Position numbers and translations under genes: made by a program. Shown piece by piece: positions 36,685 through 45,827 of a stretch of 64,000 bases of DNA. The DNA lies in the NCBI RefSeq assembly GCF_002964785.1, contig NZ_PQCC01000022.1, positions 369,751 through 433,750 of the forward strand, in the 5' to 3' direction. The notes under the pieces are model-generated. The model saw only the letters and a list, made by a program, of their open reading frames with translations. It ran no database searches and was not told the origin of the DNA. Each line of letters starts with the position of its first letter. The stretch's first letter is position 1. This DNA comes from Pseudoalteromonas sp. T1lg48. Its GTDB lineage: Bacteria; Pseudomonadota; Gammaproteobacteria; Enterobacterales; Alteromonadaceae.

Positions 36685-36842
36685 ATGCACGATGGTTATG
36701 AACTCCCCCTTCGGTCACTCGTCGCCCAACGCGACAAGATCTCAAATTGAAAACCAATGCTCTTGTGCACCAAGAAGCATGCTTTCAACAATCTTTAAAA
36801 AAGGTAATTTTGAGATAAAAGAAGAGTTATTGAAGTGCAGAA

Positions 36843-36869
36843 ACAAAAAAACCAACTTTCGTTGGTTTC
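36843..36869 (-). terminator. Terminator of the tRNA cluster
   Basis: ACCAAC TTTC GTTGGT (36851-36866), followed on the minus strand by a run of T residues. Confidence 0.88.
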
Positions 36870-36890
36870 TTCTCACTTCTTAAAAAGAAG

Positions 36891-36967
36891 TGGCGGACGC
36901 AGGAGGATTCGAACCTCCGACCGCCTGGTTCGTAGCCAGGTACTCTATCCAGCTGAGCTATGCGTCC
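36891..36967 (-). tRNA. tRNA-Arg (anticodon ACG), copy 3 of the transcript
   Basis: A 77-nt cloverleaf on the minus strand: acceptor GGACGCA/TGCGTCC, D-arm AGCTCAGCTGGATAGAGT, anticodon arm CCTGG-CTACGAA-CCAGG, T-arm GGAGG-TTCGAAT-CCTCC and an encoded CCA. The ACG anticodon needs A34-to-inosine editing by TadA, encoded at 61284. Confidence 0.97.
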
Positions 36968-37010
36968 GTTATGTTCTTGAACCTTAGGTTCGAATTTGTC
37001 ACTTGAATTA

Positions 37011-37087
37011 TGGCGGACGCAGGAGGATTCGAACCTCCGACCGCCTGGTTCGTAGCCAGGTACTCTATCCAGCTGAGCTATGCGTCC
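37011..37087 (-). tRNA. tRNA-Arg (anticodon ACG), copy 2
   Basis: Identical in sequence to the copy at 36891-36967, with encoded CCA; separated from it by a 43-bp spacer. Confidence 0.97.
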
Positions 37088-37134
37088 GTTTCATAAAAAA
37101 GTGACTTTAGATAATAGACCATCTTGAAGAAAGA

Positions 37135-37211
37135 TGGCGGACGCAGGAGGATTCGAACCTCCGACCGCCTGGTTCGTAGCCAGGTACTCTATCCAGCTGA
37201 GCTATGCGTCC
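37135..37211 (-). tRNA. tRNA-Arg (anticodon ACG), copy 1
   Basis: Identical to the two other tRNA-Arg genes, with encoded CCA, and 47 bp from copy 2. Confidence 0.97.
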
Positions 37212-37248
37212 ATATCTAAATACAAAAACAATACCATTTAAAAATAAA

Positions 37249-37341
37249 TGGCGGAGAAGGAGGGATTCGAACCCTCGATAGGGCTACAAACCCTATACAC
37301 CCTTAGCAGGGGCGCGCCTTCAGCCACTCGGCCACCTCTCC
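37249..37341 (-). tRNA. tRNA-Ser (anticodon GCT)
   Basis: A 93-nt class II tRNA on the minus strand: acceptor GGAGAGG/CCTTCTCC region, anticodon loop CTGCTAA (GCT, reading AGC/AGU), a long variable arm TATAGGGTTTGTAGCCCTAT, T-arm GAGGG-TTCGAAT-CCCTC and encoded CCA. It is the first gene of the tRNA transcript. Confidence 0.96.
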
Positions 37342-37354
37342 GTCTTTGTGGGGC

Positions 37355-37384
37355 GTATAATAAAGGCTTGAGCAAATATGTCAA
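37355..37384 (-). promoter_or_regulatory. Promoter of the tRNA-Ser/tRNA-Arg operon
   Basis: On the minus strand TTGACA (complement of 37379-37384), an 18-bp spacer and TTATAC (complement of 37355-37360). A GC-rich discriminator (CGCCCC) follows, as in stringently controlled stable-RNA promoters. Confidence 0.8.
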
Positions 37385-37445
37385 ACACTTTTCTATGAAA
37401 ATCAGCCTATCTGCTCAGAGATTGCGCAGCTGGCTATTTATGGCA

Positions 37446-37471
37446 TAAAAAATGGCCTCAATGGGCCATTA
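37446..37471 (-). terminator. Terminator after the small gene at 37518
   Basis: AATGGCC/GGCCATT stem (37451-37457, 37464-37470) followed on the minus strand by T residues. Confidence 0.78.
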
Positions 37472-37517
37472 TCTCGCTACTTTTATTCTTTTGCCCGCCC
37501 CTAACAGGCTTAGGAGA

Positions 37518-37706
37518 TTATGCGCCGCTGCCGCCTACCAGCAAAGGAAGAGCATGTGTTTTTCCCTTGCCATCCAGGGCGCTATCCAGCTCACTCAAGA
37601 TTTGGTCACGGTAACCCTGGCGCTCAAATTCGATAATACAGGCGCGATAATAGGCGGCCCGCTTGTCATCCTTGGGTATTTCCGGCAAAAACTCTTCGTA
37701 ATCCAT
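37518..37706 (-). CDS. Small hypothetical protein (62 aa)
   Basis: This is a small soluble protein starting MDYEEFLPEIPKDDKRAAYY (ATG 37706), rich in charged residues, with helices (RACIIEFERQGYRDQIL) and a C-terminal hydrophobic/Gly tail LPLLVGGSGA. I do not recognise a family. Upstream ATGs at 37715 and 37721 are possible, but GGGGA is best spaced for 37706. It has its own terminator, which supports a real transcript. It lies between the tRNA operon and a small repeat upstream of lysS. Confidence 0.6.
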   Translation of the reverse strand: MDYEEFLPEIPKDDKRAAYYRACIIEFERQGYRDQILSELDSALDGKGKTHALPLLVGGSGA

Positions 37707-37954
37707 TACATTCATCCCCATTATTGTTTTTCTGCACTTTCTTGCCAATCCCCCAGGCAAATCCTAAGCACTGCGGTAATGGCTGAAAATTGTAGTGCAT
37801 TACATCTTGGTGCGCAGCTAGGATAAAAGCACTAATTTTTACAAATAAAAATAAAATATCTTATAAATCAAAAAGATAAGTATTTATACATGAGTGTCAG
37901 AGCGGAATTTTAGGCCTTAACGAGGTGCTTTTTGCGATATCTCGCACAAGCTAA

Positions 37955-38010
37955 TACCAATTCTGTTAACTAAGTGCTCAGATATAGCACTGAATAAATG
38001 TGAATTGGTA
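37955..38010. repeat. Short palindromic repeat with TACCAATTC ends
   Basis: TACCAATTC (37955-37963) and GAATTGGTA (38002-38010) are perfect inverted ends of a 56-bp element containing an inner GTGCT...AGCAC hairpin. Elements with such ends are common between genes in Alteromonadales, as I recall; they may be MITE-like or REP-like. Confidence 0.65.
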
Positions 38011-38016
38011 TAAATA

Positions 38017-38045
38017 CAAAAAACGCGGCCAAGGCCGCGTTTTTA
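38017..38045 (-). terminator. Terminator after lysS
   Basis: AACGCGGCC AA GGCCGCGTT (38022-38041), followed on the minus strand by a T-run. Confidence 0.9.
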
Positions 38046-38063
38046 AGGGTTAGACGTTCTTAC

Positions 38064-39599
38064 TTAGTCTTGCTGTGGACGCATATGCGGGAACAAGATC
38101 ACGTCTTTAATCGTCGGTGAGTCGGTGAACAACATCACCAGACGGTCAATACCGATACCCTCACCCGCCGTCGGTGGTAAACCGAATTCCAAGGCACGGA
38201 TATAATCGTCATCGAAGTGCATGGCTTCGTCGTCACCGGCATCTTTTTCTTCTACCTGACGGGCAAAACGCGCCGCCTGGTCTTCGGCGTCGTTCAACTC
38301 CGAGAAACCGTTTGCCAGCTCACGACCGCCGACGAAGAACTCGAAACGATCGGTTACGAATGGGTTTTCGTCGTTACGACGTGCAAGTGGTGATACTTCC
38401 CACGGGTACTCGGTGATAAAGGTCGGTTGAATCAGTTTGTGCTCAGCCGTCTCTTCGAAGATTTCACACATGTACTTGCCCGCACCCCATACGCAGTTTT
38501 CAGGGATCTTCACGTGTACTTGCTTAGCGTACGCAATCAGCTGTTCCATGTGATTCTCAGGGTCGGCAAATACCGCCGCATCGAACTCTGGGTTGTACTT
38601 CATGATGGCATCGGCCATGCTCAAGCGGGTGAACGGCTGACCGAAATCGTATTCTACGCTATCAACTACTTCGCCATCGGCATTCTTCGTGGTGTTTACA
38701 ATCGTTGTTGTGCCCAACACATCTTGTGCCACCGTACGTAGCATGTCTTCTGTGATGTTCATCAGGTCATTGTAATCCGCGTACGCTTGGTAGAATTCAA
38801 TCATGGTGAATTCTGGGTTGTGGCGCGTTGACAGACCTTCGTTACGGAAGTTGCGGTTGATCTCGAATACACGGTCAAAACCGCCCACCACTAAACGCTT
38901 CAAGTAAAGCTCAGGAGCGATACGCAGATACATATCGATGTCCAGGGCATTATGGTGGGTTACGAATGGACGTGCCGATGCACCGCCAGGAATAACCTGC
39001 AGCATAGGCGTTTCCACTTCCATAAAGTCGCGCTCAGCAAGGAAACGACGAATACCTTCGATCACCTTAGAGCGAATACGAAAGGTCTCGCGGGTATCCA
39101 TGTTGGTGATCAGATCCACATAACGCTGACGGTACTTGGTTTCTTGGTCCGACAGGCCGTGGAACTTTTCTGGCAACGGACGCAGTGACTTGGTCAGCAG
39201 CTCATACTCGTGCATGTCGACGTAAAGGTCACCCTTACCCGATTTATGCAGCGGACCAGATACGCCAATGATGTCGCCGATATCAAGCTGACCATACTTT
39301 TCTTTCAGGTCTTTTTGTACGTCTTTTGAAGCATATGCCTGGATGCGGCCTTTCATATCTTGTAGTACAAGGAAAGGACCACGCTTGGCAAGAATACGAC
39401 CGGCAACGGCAACCTGATGGTCTAGCTCTACCAGCTCTTCTTTCGATTTATCACCAAATTCTGCTTGAAGATCAGCTGTGTAGTGTTTTCGGCGGAACGT
39501 ATTCGGGTGGCCGTTTGCACTACAATTTTCGCGAATAGCGTCGAGCTTGGCGCGACGCTCTGCAATTAATTTGTTTTCGTCTTGGTTTTGATCTGTCAT
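38064..39599 (-). CDS. lysS: Lysyl-tRNA synthetase (class II)
   Basis: LysS charges tRNA-Lys. The 511-residue protein has the OB-fold anticodon domain at about 60-165 ([18 protein letters not shown]), class II motif 1 ([16 protein letters not shown]), motif 2 ([32 protein letters not shown] region, described in parts) and motif 3 ([20 protein letters not shown]). It follows prfB by 28 nt, the same order as E. coli, and ends at a strong terminator. No break is seen. Confidence 0.98.
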   Translation of the reverse strand: MTDQNQDENKLIAERRAKLDAIRENCSANGHPNTFRRKHYTADLQAEFGDKSKEELVELDHQVAVAGRILAKRGPFLVLQDMKGRIQAYASKDVQKDLKEKYGQLDIGDIIGVSGPLHKSGKGDLYVDMHEYELLTKSLRPLPEKFHGLSDQETKYRQRYVDLITNMDTRETFRIRSKVIEGIRRFLAERDFMEVETPMLQVIPGGASARPFVTHHNALDIDMYLRIAPELYLKRLVVGGFDRVFEINRNFRNEGLSTRHNPEFTMIEFYQAYADYNDLMNITEDMLRTVAQDVLGTTTIVNTTKNADGEVVDSVEYDFGQPFTRLSMADAIMKYNPEFDAAVFADPENHMEQLIAYAKQVHVKIPENCVWGAGKYMCEIFEETAEHKLIQPTFITEYPWEVSPLARRNDENPFVTDRFEFFVGGRELANGFSELNDAEDQAARFARQVEEKDAGDDEAMHFDDDYIRALEFGLPPTAGEGIGIDRLVMLFTDSPTIKDVILFPHMRPQQD

Positions 39600-39627
39600 T
39601 TTCTAGCTCTATTAATTTGGCGTTAAA

Positions 39628-40726
39628 TTACAGCCCTGATTTCAGGCTTGCTTCAATAAACTTGTCGAGATCACCGTCTAATACGGCTTGGGTATTGCGG
39701 TTCTCAACTCCGGTGCGCAGGTCTTTAATACGCGAATCATCAAGGACATAGGAGCGAATTTGTGAACCCCAGCCAATGTCTGATTTGGCATCTTCCTGCG
39801 CTTGCTTCTCGGCATTTTGCTTTTGCAACTCAAGCTCAAACAACTTGGCTTTAAGCTGTTTCATCGCCTGGTCTTTGTTTTTGTGCTGCGAGCGGTCATT
39901 CTGACACTGCACCACGGTATTGGTCGGCAAGTGCGTAATACGCACCGCAGATTCGGTACGGTTAACGTGCTGACCACCGGCACCCGATGCACGGTATACA
40001 TCGATACGCAAATCGGCCGGGTTAATATCGATCTCAATGTTGTCATCGATCTCTGGGTAAACGAATGCCGAGGCAAACGAGGTATGGCGGCGACCACCGG
40101 AGTCGAACGGACTCTTACGCACCAAACGGTGTACGCCGGTCTCTGTGCGCAGCCAACCATAGGCATATTCACCACTGATCTTCACCGTGGCGCCCTTGAT
40201 ACCGGCCACATCGCCGTCGGTCGCTTCTACTATCTCGGCCTTAAAGCCTTTCGCTTCGGCCCAGCGTAAGTACATACGCAGTAACATGTTACACCAGTCT
40301 TGTGCCTCGGTGCCGCCGGAACCGGCCTGCAGGTCCAGATAGGCATCATTGGCATCCTGGGCGCCGCTAAACATACGGCGGAACTCCAACTGCTCCAGGT
40401 GAGCGTTAAGATCTGCAAGCTCGGCTTGCGCTTCGGCAAAGGTTTCTTCGTCTTCGGCTTCAACCGCTAACTCCACCAGACCTTCAACGTCCTCGGTACC
40501 GCCATCGAGCTTCTCGATGGTTTCCACTATGGCTTCCAGGCTCGACTTTTCTTTACCTAGGGCCTGAGCGCGCTCCGGCTCATTCCACACCGCAGGATCT
40601 TCAAGTTCGGCATTGACCTCTTCTAAACGCTCTTTCTTGTGAGCATAGTCAAAGATACCCCCGAAGAAGCTCAGTACGTTCGCGAATTTCCTTGATTTGG
40701 TTAATCACAGGATTCACTTCAAACAT
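39628..40726 (-). CDS. prfB: Peptide chain release factor 2, with programmed +1 frameshift
   Basis: RF2 terminates translation at TGA and TAA. The start ATG 40726 ([20 protein letters not shown]) is followed by LLRGYL and an in-frame TGA (complement of 40649-40651). The classical slippery site CTTTGAC with an internal Shine-Dalgarno-like GGGGG (complement of about 40658-40662) moves ribosomes +1 to [16 protein letters not shown]. The remainder has the SPF codon-recognition triplet ([16 protein letters not shown]) and the catalytic GGQ in [18 protein letters not shown]. The full product is 365 residues. The frameshift is self-regulation by RF2 level, known in this family, not a defect. Confidence 0.96.
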
Positions 40727-40873
40727 GCATGTTACTCCGCAAAAAATAGACTCACGCCCGCATAAAATTGGCGCGTCAATAAAAGCGCTCGATTTTAACA
40801 AATAATTGTCGAATTTATTAGCGCTTTTATACGAATTAGTACAATTTTATTGGCCCTGGTTAGGGCCGTGTGA

Positions 40874-42607
40874 TCAGCCGCGTTTTTGCATTTCCCGCAC
40901 GATTAATTGCAGCGAGAACTGGCCACGAAACTCATTGATATCGAGCTGATAGGCCAGGTGCACATGACGTACCTGAGCATCGGGCCAGGCACGCACATCA
41001 ATATTAAAGGCGATGGCGTCAATAACCCTGCCACTTTGATGGCGCAGCACCAGCTTCAGGTGCTTGTCGCCCACCACCCTTTGTTGCAACAGCTCAAAGG
41101 TGTGCTCAAACACAGGCTCGGGAAAGTGCTGGCCAAAGGGACCTGCCTGGCGCAGTAGTTCGGCAAAGTCGAGGGTGAAACAATCCGCCGGCAGCTCGCC
41201 ATCGGTGAGCAATACGCACTCCTTGGCTTCTTCGGTGAGCTGCTTGGCCACTTCCTCGACAAACGCCCGTTGAAATTCACCAAAGCGGGCCTCTTCTATG
41301 CTCAATCCGGCGGCCATGGCATGACCACCAAACTTGATGATCAGCCCCGGATGCTGGGCATCGAGGTGCGCCAGCACATCGCGCATATGCACTCCTTCGA
41401 TGGAACGACATGAGCCCTTGAGATGACCATTGTCCCCGGCGGCAAAGATAGCGGTGGGTCTGTGGTGCTGCTCTTTTAAACGCCCGGCAAGAATCCCTAT
41501 CACGCCTTGGTGCCAGTCTTGCTGGTACAAACACAGGGCGTCAGGAACCTCGTTAGAGCCCAAAGAGAGCCTGCTCAGTGCCGCCTGCGCTTCTTGCTGC
41601 ATGCCCTGCTCTATTTCTTTACGCTCGGCGTTAAGGGCATCGAGCTCACCGGCAATACGCCGAGCCTGATTGAGCTCCGGCGCCAATAAGCAGGCGATGC
41701 CTAAACTCATATCGTCCAAACGCCCGGCAGCATTCAGACGGGGCGCTAAGGCAAAACCAAAATCGCTGGCACTAAGGCGAGCGCGGTTACGTCTGGCCAC
41801 CTCAATCAGGGCATCGATACCCGGACGGGTGCGGCCACTGCGAATGCGCGCCAGACCCTGATGCACCAGGGTGCGATTGTTGGCATCCAGCGCCACGACA
41901 TCGGCCACCGTGCCCAGCGCCACCAAATCCAGCAAGTTCCCCAGGTTAGGCTCTGCCTGACCCTGCTTTGCAAACCAATTCGCCTCACGCAGCGCATGGC
42001 GAAAGGCAATCAACAGATAAAATGCAACGCCGACACCGGCGATGGACTTGGATGGAAACTGACAATCATGACGATTAGGGTTCACTATGGCGTCGGCGTT
42101 GGGCAGACGCTCACCCTGGAGGTGGTGGTCGGTGACCAGCACCTTAATGCCCGCTTCTTTAACTCGCGCAATACCGTTAATGCAGGAAATGCCGCTGTCG
42201 ACGGTGATCACTAGATCCGGTGCCAGGGCAATTATATGCTCGGCCAGCTCGACACTGAGTCCATAACCAAAATTAAAACGGTCGGGCACCAGGTAATCAA
42301 GCCGGGTAAAGCCAAACATCTGCAGACCCTGCATCAGGGTTGCGGTACTGGTGGCACCGTCGGCGTCGAAGTCACCAACAATAAGTACCTTTTCTTGTTT
42401 TTTCAGGCTCTCTAACAGCAGTGCGGCGGCTTTGTCGATATCGCGAAAGAGACGAAAATCATGCAAGGTGCTGACACTGTTATCGATTTGAGCCGGGTCG
42501 CTGACCCCCCGGGCCGCATAGAGTTGACGAATAACTGGGTGTAATTGAGCGCTTAGGTGGGAATCATCCACGCGCTGACGAGCGGTAATGGTAGTTTGCG
42601 CCTGCAA
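40874..42607 (-). CDS. recJ: Single-stranded-DNA-specific 5'-3' exonuclease RecJ
   Basis: RecJ degrades 5' ends of single strands in recombination and repair. The product is 577 residues, the same length as E. coli RecJ, with DHH-family motifs: VGDFDADGATSTATL, LVITVDSGISC, VTDHHLQGERLP, NPNRHDCQFPSKSIAGVGVAFYLL (in two parts here) and the DHHA1-like KFGGHAMAAGLSIE in the C-terminal half. The start is TTG 42607 with CATGGAG 8 nt upstream; upstream in-frame codons lie in the dsbC terminator. prfB follows in the operon after 147 nt. Confidence 0.94.
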   Translation of the reverse strand: MQAQTTITARQRVDDSHLSAQLHPVIRQLYAARGVSDPAQIDNSVSTLHDFRLFRDIDKAAALLLESLKKQEKVLIVGDFDADGATSTATLMQGLQMFGFTRLDYLVPDRFNFGYGLSVELAEHIIALAPDLVITVDSGISCINGIARVKEAGIKVLVTDHHLQGERLPNADAIVNPNRHDCQFPSKSIAGVGVAFYLLIAFRHALREANWFAKQGQAEPNLGNLLDLVALGTVADVVALDANNRTLVHQGLARIRSGRTRPGIDALIEVARRNRARLSASDFGFALAPRLNAAGRLDDMSLGIACLLAPELNQARRIAGELDALNAERKEIEQGMQQEAQAALSRLSLGSNEVPDALCLYQQDWHQGVIGILAGRLKEQHHRPTAIFAAGDNGHLKGSCRSIEGVHMRDVLAHLDAQHPGLIIKFGGHAMAAGLSIEEARFGEFQRAFVEEVAKQLTEEAKECVLLTDGELPADCFTLDFAELLRQAGPFGQHFPEPVFEHTFELLQQRVVGDKHLKLVLRHQSGRVIDAIAFNIDVRAWPDAQVRHVHLAYQLDINEFRGQFSLQLIVREMQKRG

Positions 42608-42630
42608 GGCTCGACTCCATGTTTCTAAAG

Positions 42631-42684
42631 GCAAAAAAACAGGCCTGCGGCTAAGGGCACAAAGCACCTTAGCTTACAGGCCTA
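42631..42684 (-). terminator. Long hairpin terminator between dsbC and recJ
   Basis: AGGCCTG and GCTAAGG (42641-42656) pair with CCTTAGC and CAGGCCT (42667-42683). Seven T residues follow on the minus strand (complement of 42633-42639). It overlaps the recJ 5' leader and may separate dsbC from recJ transcription. Confidence 0.85.
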
Positions 42685-42696
42685 GCTGTAATCCGA

Positions 42697-43434
42697 TTAA
42701 GATTTAGATTTTATCTGGTCAATGGCGACGCTAATAGCCGCTGCCGGTTGATAACCAGGGATCATGCTGCCGTCAGACAAAATAATCGCCGGTGTACCGC
42801 TGATACCAAAGCTTTGTCCTAGCTGATAATGCTCCGCCACCGGGGCATTACACTGCGCCACCTCTTCTGGCTTGGAGCCGGCTTTAGCATCGGTCAGTGC
42901 TTGTTGCTGATCCTTGGCACACCATACGTTCATTAGATCCGTATAACCCTGAGAGCCCATGCCGCCACGAGGGAAGGCCAAATACTGAACTGTGATACCC
43001 GCATCTAGGTAATCGTCTAGCTCCCGGTGTAGCTTACGACAGTAACCACAGGTGATATCGGTAAACACGGTGATCTTGCCTTTTTCTTTGTCGGCCTTAT
43101 AGACGATCATCGAGTCCTTGTATTGCTCCACTCCTTCAAGACGCACGTCGCTTAACGCGGCCTCTGTCAGGTTTTCTTTATTTTTTAAGTCAATCAGAGT
43201 GCCTTGAACCAGGTAGCGACCGTCTTCACTGGCATAGAATACGCCGCGATTGGTGATCACCTCAACCACACCGGCCAGAGGCGTAGTATTTACTTTCTTG
43301 GCATTCAGACCCAATTGGGCAAACTGGGCTTTCACTGCACTGTTACCTTCAGCCACCGGTTGCGCCGCCGAAACATTGACGCTAGTAGCCGCACTAACAC
43401 CGGCCAAGGCCAGTGCGATAAATAAATTTTTCAT
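42697..43434 (-). CDS. dsbC: Thiol:disulfide interchange protein DsbC
   Basis: DsbC isomerises wrong disulfides in the periplasm. The 245-residue protein has a signal peptide (about 1-23), an N-terminal dimerisation domain (VEVITNRGVFYASEDGRYL) and a thioredoxin domain with the active site TDITCGYCRKLHREL (CGYC). The cis-proline loop is SGTPAIILSDG. It lies between xerD and recJ, as in E. coli. Confidence 0.96.
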   Translation of the reverse strand: MKNLFIALALAGVSAATSVNVSAAQPVAEGNSAVKAQFAQLGLNAKKVNTTPLAGVVEVITNRGVFYASEDGRYLVQGTLIDLKNKENLTEAALSDVRLEGVEQYKDSMIVYKADKEKGKITVFTDITCGYCRKLHRELDDYLDAGITVQYLAFPRGGMGSQGYTDLMNVWCAKDQQQALTDAKAGSKPEEVAQCNAPVAEHYQLGQSFGISGTPAIILSDGSMIPGYQPAAAISVAIDQIKSKS

Positions 43435-43533
43435 AATATATGTCTCTAAAAACTTCTAGTCATACTACCTAGACCGTGAATCAGCGATAAAATTCACGCC
43501 CTAAGCTTTACGACCTAGTCCTAAGCTTGATAG

Positions 43534-44448
43534 CTAAGCTCGGGGGTGATGAGTTTGATGCACTAATTTTAGTCTTTCGTTGGCCACATGCGTATATATC
43601 TGTGTGGTCGACAAATCGCTGTGACCCAGCATCATCTGCACTACACGCAAGTCGGCACCATGATTAAGCAAGTGAGTTGCAAAGGCATGACGCAGGGTAT
43701 GCGGCGACAGATCTGATTTAATGTTCGCCAACATAGCATAGTGTTTGATGCGATGCCAAAAGGTTTGCCGCGTCATGCCGATCCCTCGTTTCGATACAAA
43801 CACAAAATCCGTGGCGTGTTTTATCAATGCCGGGCGCGCAAATTTCATATAGCGCGCCAGCCAGTCAAGGGCCTCTTCGCCCATGGGCACCAAGCGCTCT
43901 TTACCACCCTTGCCCTTAACAAAGACCACCGCCTGGTTCTGATTGACATGCTCCAGGCGCAGGCCGATAAGTTCACTGACGCGCAGTCCGGTGGCATAAA
44001 GCAGCTCTAACATGGCTCTGTCGCGCAGCCCCATGGCATCCTCGCAATCGGGCGCCGCCAATAGGGCTTCAACATTGGCCTCGCTCAGGGTTTTCGGCAG
44101 TGCCTGCATGGCCTTGGGCCGGCTAATGGTCTCCAGAGGTGAGCGGGTCAGGCGTTTGTCTGTGATTTGATGCTGGTAAAAACGCTTTAAGGCACTGATA
44201 CTGCGCGCCGTGCTGCGCGGGCTTAACCCCAGGTCAACCCGATAGGCCAGGTATTGCTCCACCTCCTGGGTATCCACATCCAGCAGCGCCCGGGGGGCAA
44301 TAAAGTCACTGAACTTTTTCAAGTCGGTGCGATAGGCGGACAAGGTATTGTCGCTGGCCCCGCTTTCAAGAAACAGCGCATCCAAAAACTGCTCAATATG
44401 CTCTAGGTTATCCGGGTGTGGCGGCTGCTTACTCACGTCAATGGCCAT
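43534..44448 (-). CDS. xerD: Tyrosine recombinase XerD
   Basis: XerD resolves chromosome dimers at dif together with XerC and FtsK. The 304-residue product has an N-terminal core-binding (SAM-like) domain, and catalytic residues Arg in [12 protein letters not shown], Lys in [15 protein letters not shown], His-x-x-Arg in [21 protein letters not shown] (shown in part), His in [16 protein letters not shown] and the nucleophile Tyr in that same block. It is divergent from fldB and upstream of dsbC. Confidence 0.96.
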   Translation of the reverse strand: MAIDVSKQPPHPDNLEHIEQFLDALFLESGASDNTLSAYRTDLKKFSDFIAPRALLDVDTQEVEQYLAYRVDLGLSPRSTARSISALKRFYQHQITDKRLTRSPLETISRPKAMQALPKTLSEANVEALLAAPDCEDAMGLRDRAMLELLYATGLRVSELIGLRLEHVNQNQAVVFVKGKGGKERLVPMGEEALDWLARYMKFARPALIKHATDFVFVSKRGIGMTRQTFWHRIKHYAMLANIKSDLSPHTLRHAFATHLLNHGADLRVVQMMLGHSDLSTTQIYTHVANERLKLVHQTHHPRA

Positions 44449-44539
44449 AAAGATTTATATTAATTGCATCATATCAGATAGATACTCGGGGCACGATACG
44501 TTAGACTTCGCCCTATCAATGGCAAGCGATGTGATAACG

Positions 44540-45058
44540 ATGAAGATTGGTTTATTTTACGGCTCGACCACCTGCTACACGGAAATAGCGGCAGAAAAAA
44601 TCCGCGATATTATCGGTGCCGACGTTGTTGATCTCTTCAATATTAAAGATGAAGCGCTGAAAACGGCCGAAAACTATGATTTTGTCATGTTTGGCATTTC
44701 CACCTGGGACTTCGGTGAAATTCAAGAAGACTGGGAATCGCACTGGGACGACATTAAAGACGTCAACCTGACGGGTAAGGTCATTGCCCTGTTCGGCATG
44801 GGTGACCAACAAGGCTATGGCCAGTGGTTCCAAGATGCCCTTGGCATGCTTCATGATGAAATCGCGCCGCAAGGGGTGCAATTTATCGGTTACTGGCCTA
44901 ACAGCGATGAGTATGAGTTCGAAGCGTCTAAAGCGCTTACCGAAGATGGGTCACACTTCGTAGGCCTGGCCCTTGACGAAGACAGCCAGTATGAAAAAAG
45001 CGATGATCGCATTACCAACTGGGTGGAGCAGATCATGACCGAATACGCCGAGCTATAA
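44540..45058 (+). CDS. fldB: Flavodoxin FldB
   Basis: Flavodoxins carry low-potential electrons via FMN. The 172-residue protein has the FMN phosphate loop [18 protein letters not shown], the 50s-loop [20 protein letters not shown] (about 57-76) and the 90s-loop [16 protein letters not shown]. The acidic long-chain insertion and location divergent from xerD match FldB. The start ATG 44540 is chosen from family alignment; only a weak ribosome site (GATGTGA) is seen. Confidence 0.94.
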   Translation: MKIGLFYGSTTCYTEIAAEKIRDIIGADVVDLFNIKDEALKTAENYDFVMFGISTWDFGEIQEDWESHWDDIKDVNLTGKVIALFGMGDQQGYGQWFQDALGMLHDEIAPQGVQFIGYWPNSDEYEFEASKALTEDGSHFVGLALDEDSQYEKSDDRITNWVEQIMTEYAEL

Positions 45059-45063
45059 GTACA

Positions 45064-45789
45064 TTAGAAACGTAAATAAAATTCACGGCAAAGGCGTCGA
45101 TAGCCCTCACTGTAGTCGTCGCCTGCGTGGATCACTAGCAGCTCTCGCTTAGACTCACCCGCGTGCCAGCTAAATTGCATCAGCCAACGACTGACCGCTT
45201 TACGTTCGGTGCTTTTTACCTCGCATAATCGCCGTAAATGCCCACCCGCCTGCTCAACCAATTGCACCAAGTGTTGCCCCTGCTCGCAAGGAAGGATCAC
45301 CGCCAATTCACTGTTGGCATGGCCCACCCTTTGCCATAAATCGATCAGCGCCGAAAACGGCAAACTGTCGGTATGACGCGCAAGGTTGCGTTTGTTGTCT
45401 TGCGCCTTTAAGGCATTATCGAAATACGGCGGGTTACTGATCAGTAGATCAAACTTACGCTCACTGTCAAAATGCTGCGCATCTGCCAATGTGACTTCAA
45501 TATCCGTCCAGGGGCTTGCCGCCACATTGCTCTTCGCTTGAGCAACGGCATCCGGCTCTATATCTATGGCTTGCACCCTGGCGGAAGGTGCGCGTTGTTT
45601 ACACATCAGCGCCAGCAATGCGGTGCCTGTGCCCACATCCAATACATGTTGAGCCGAACCCAGCTTGGACCAGGCCCCGAGCATAATGCCATCGGTGGAA
45701 ACCTTCATGGCGGTGCTGCATTGAGCGATAGAAAATTGTTTAAACTGAAAACCTGCCACTTTAGACCTTTGTGTTTGCGCATGTGCCAC
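45064..45789 (-). CDS. trmN6: tRNA1(Val) (adenine(37)-N6)-methyltransferase
   Basis: This enzyme (YfiC/TrmM/TrmN6) methylates A37 of tRNA-Val. The 241-residue SAM enzyme has FQFKQFSIAQ and KVSTDGIMLGAW at the N-terminus, SAM motif VLDVGTGTALLALM and the amino-methyltransferase motif LLISNPPYFDNALK. It is divergent from srmB as in E. coli (yfiC/srmB), and convergent with fldB. Confidence 0.94.
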   Translation of the reverse strand: MAHAQTQRSKVAGFQFKQFSIAQCSTAMKVSTDGIMLGAWSKLGSAQHVLDVGTGTALLALMCKQRAPSARVQAIDIEPDAVAQAKSNVAASPWTDIEVTLADAQHFDSERKFDLLISNPPYFDNALKAQDNKRNLARHTDSLPFSALIDLWQRVGHANSELAVILPCEQGQHLVQLVEQAGGHLRRLCEVKSTERKAVSRWLMQFSWHAGESKRELLVIHAGDDYSEGYRRLCREFYLRF

Positions 45790-45827
45790 GTATAATTGCC
45801 CTAATTGTCCTTCATTTTGACTCCTTT

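Noticed and set aside
36891..37211. Regular repeats that could be mistaken for a CRISPR array
   Set aside because: The three repeats are complete tRNA-Arg genes with cloverleaf structure and encoded CCA; no cas genes are present in the window.
40620..40726. Broken prfB frame as a mutation
   Set aside because: The slippery site CTTTGAC and the internal Shine-Dalgarno show this is the normal programmed +1 frameshift.
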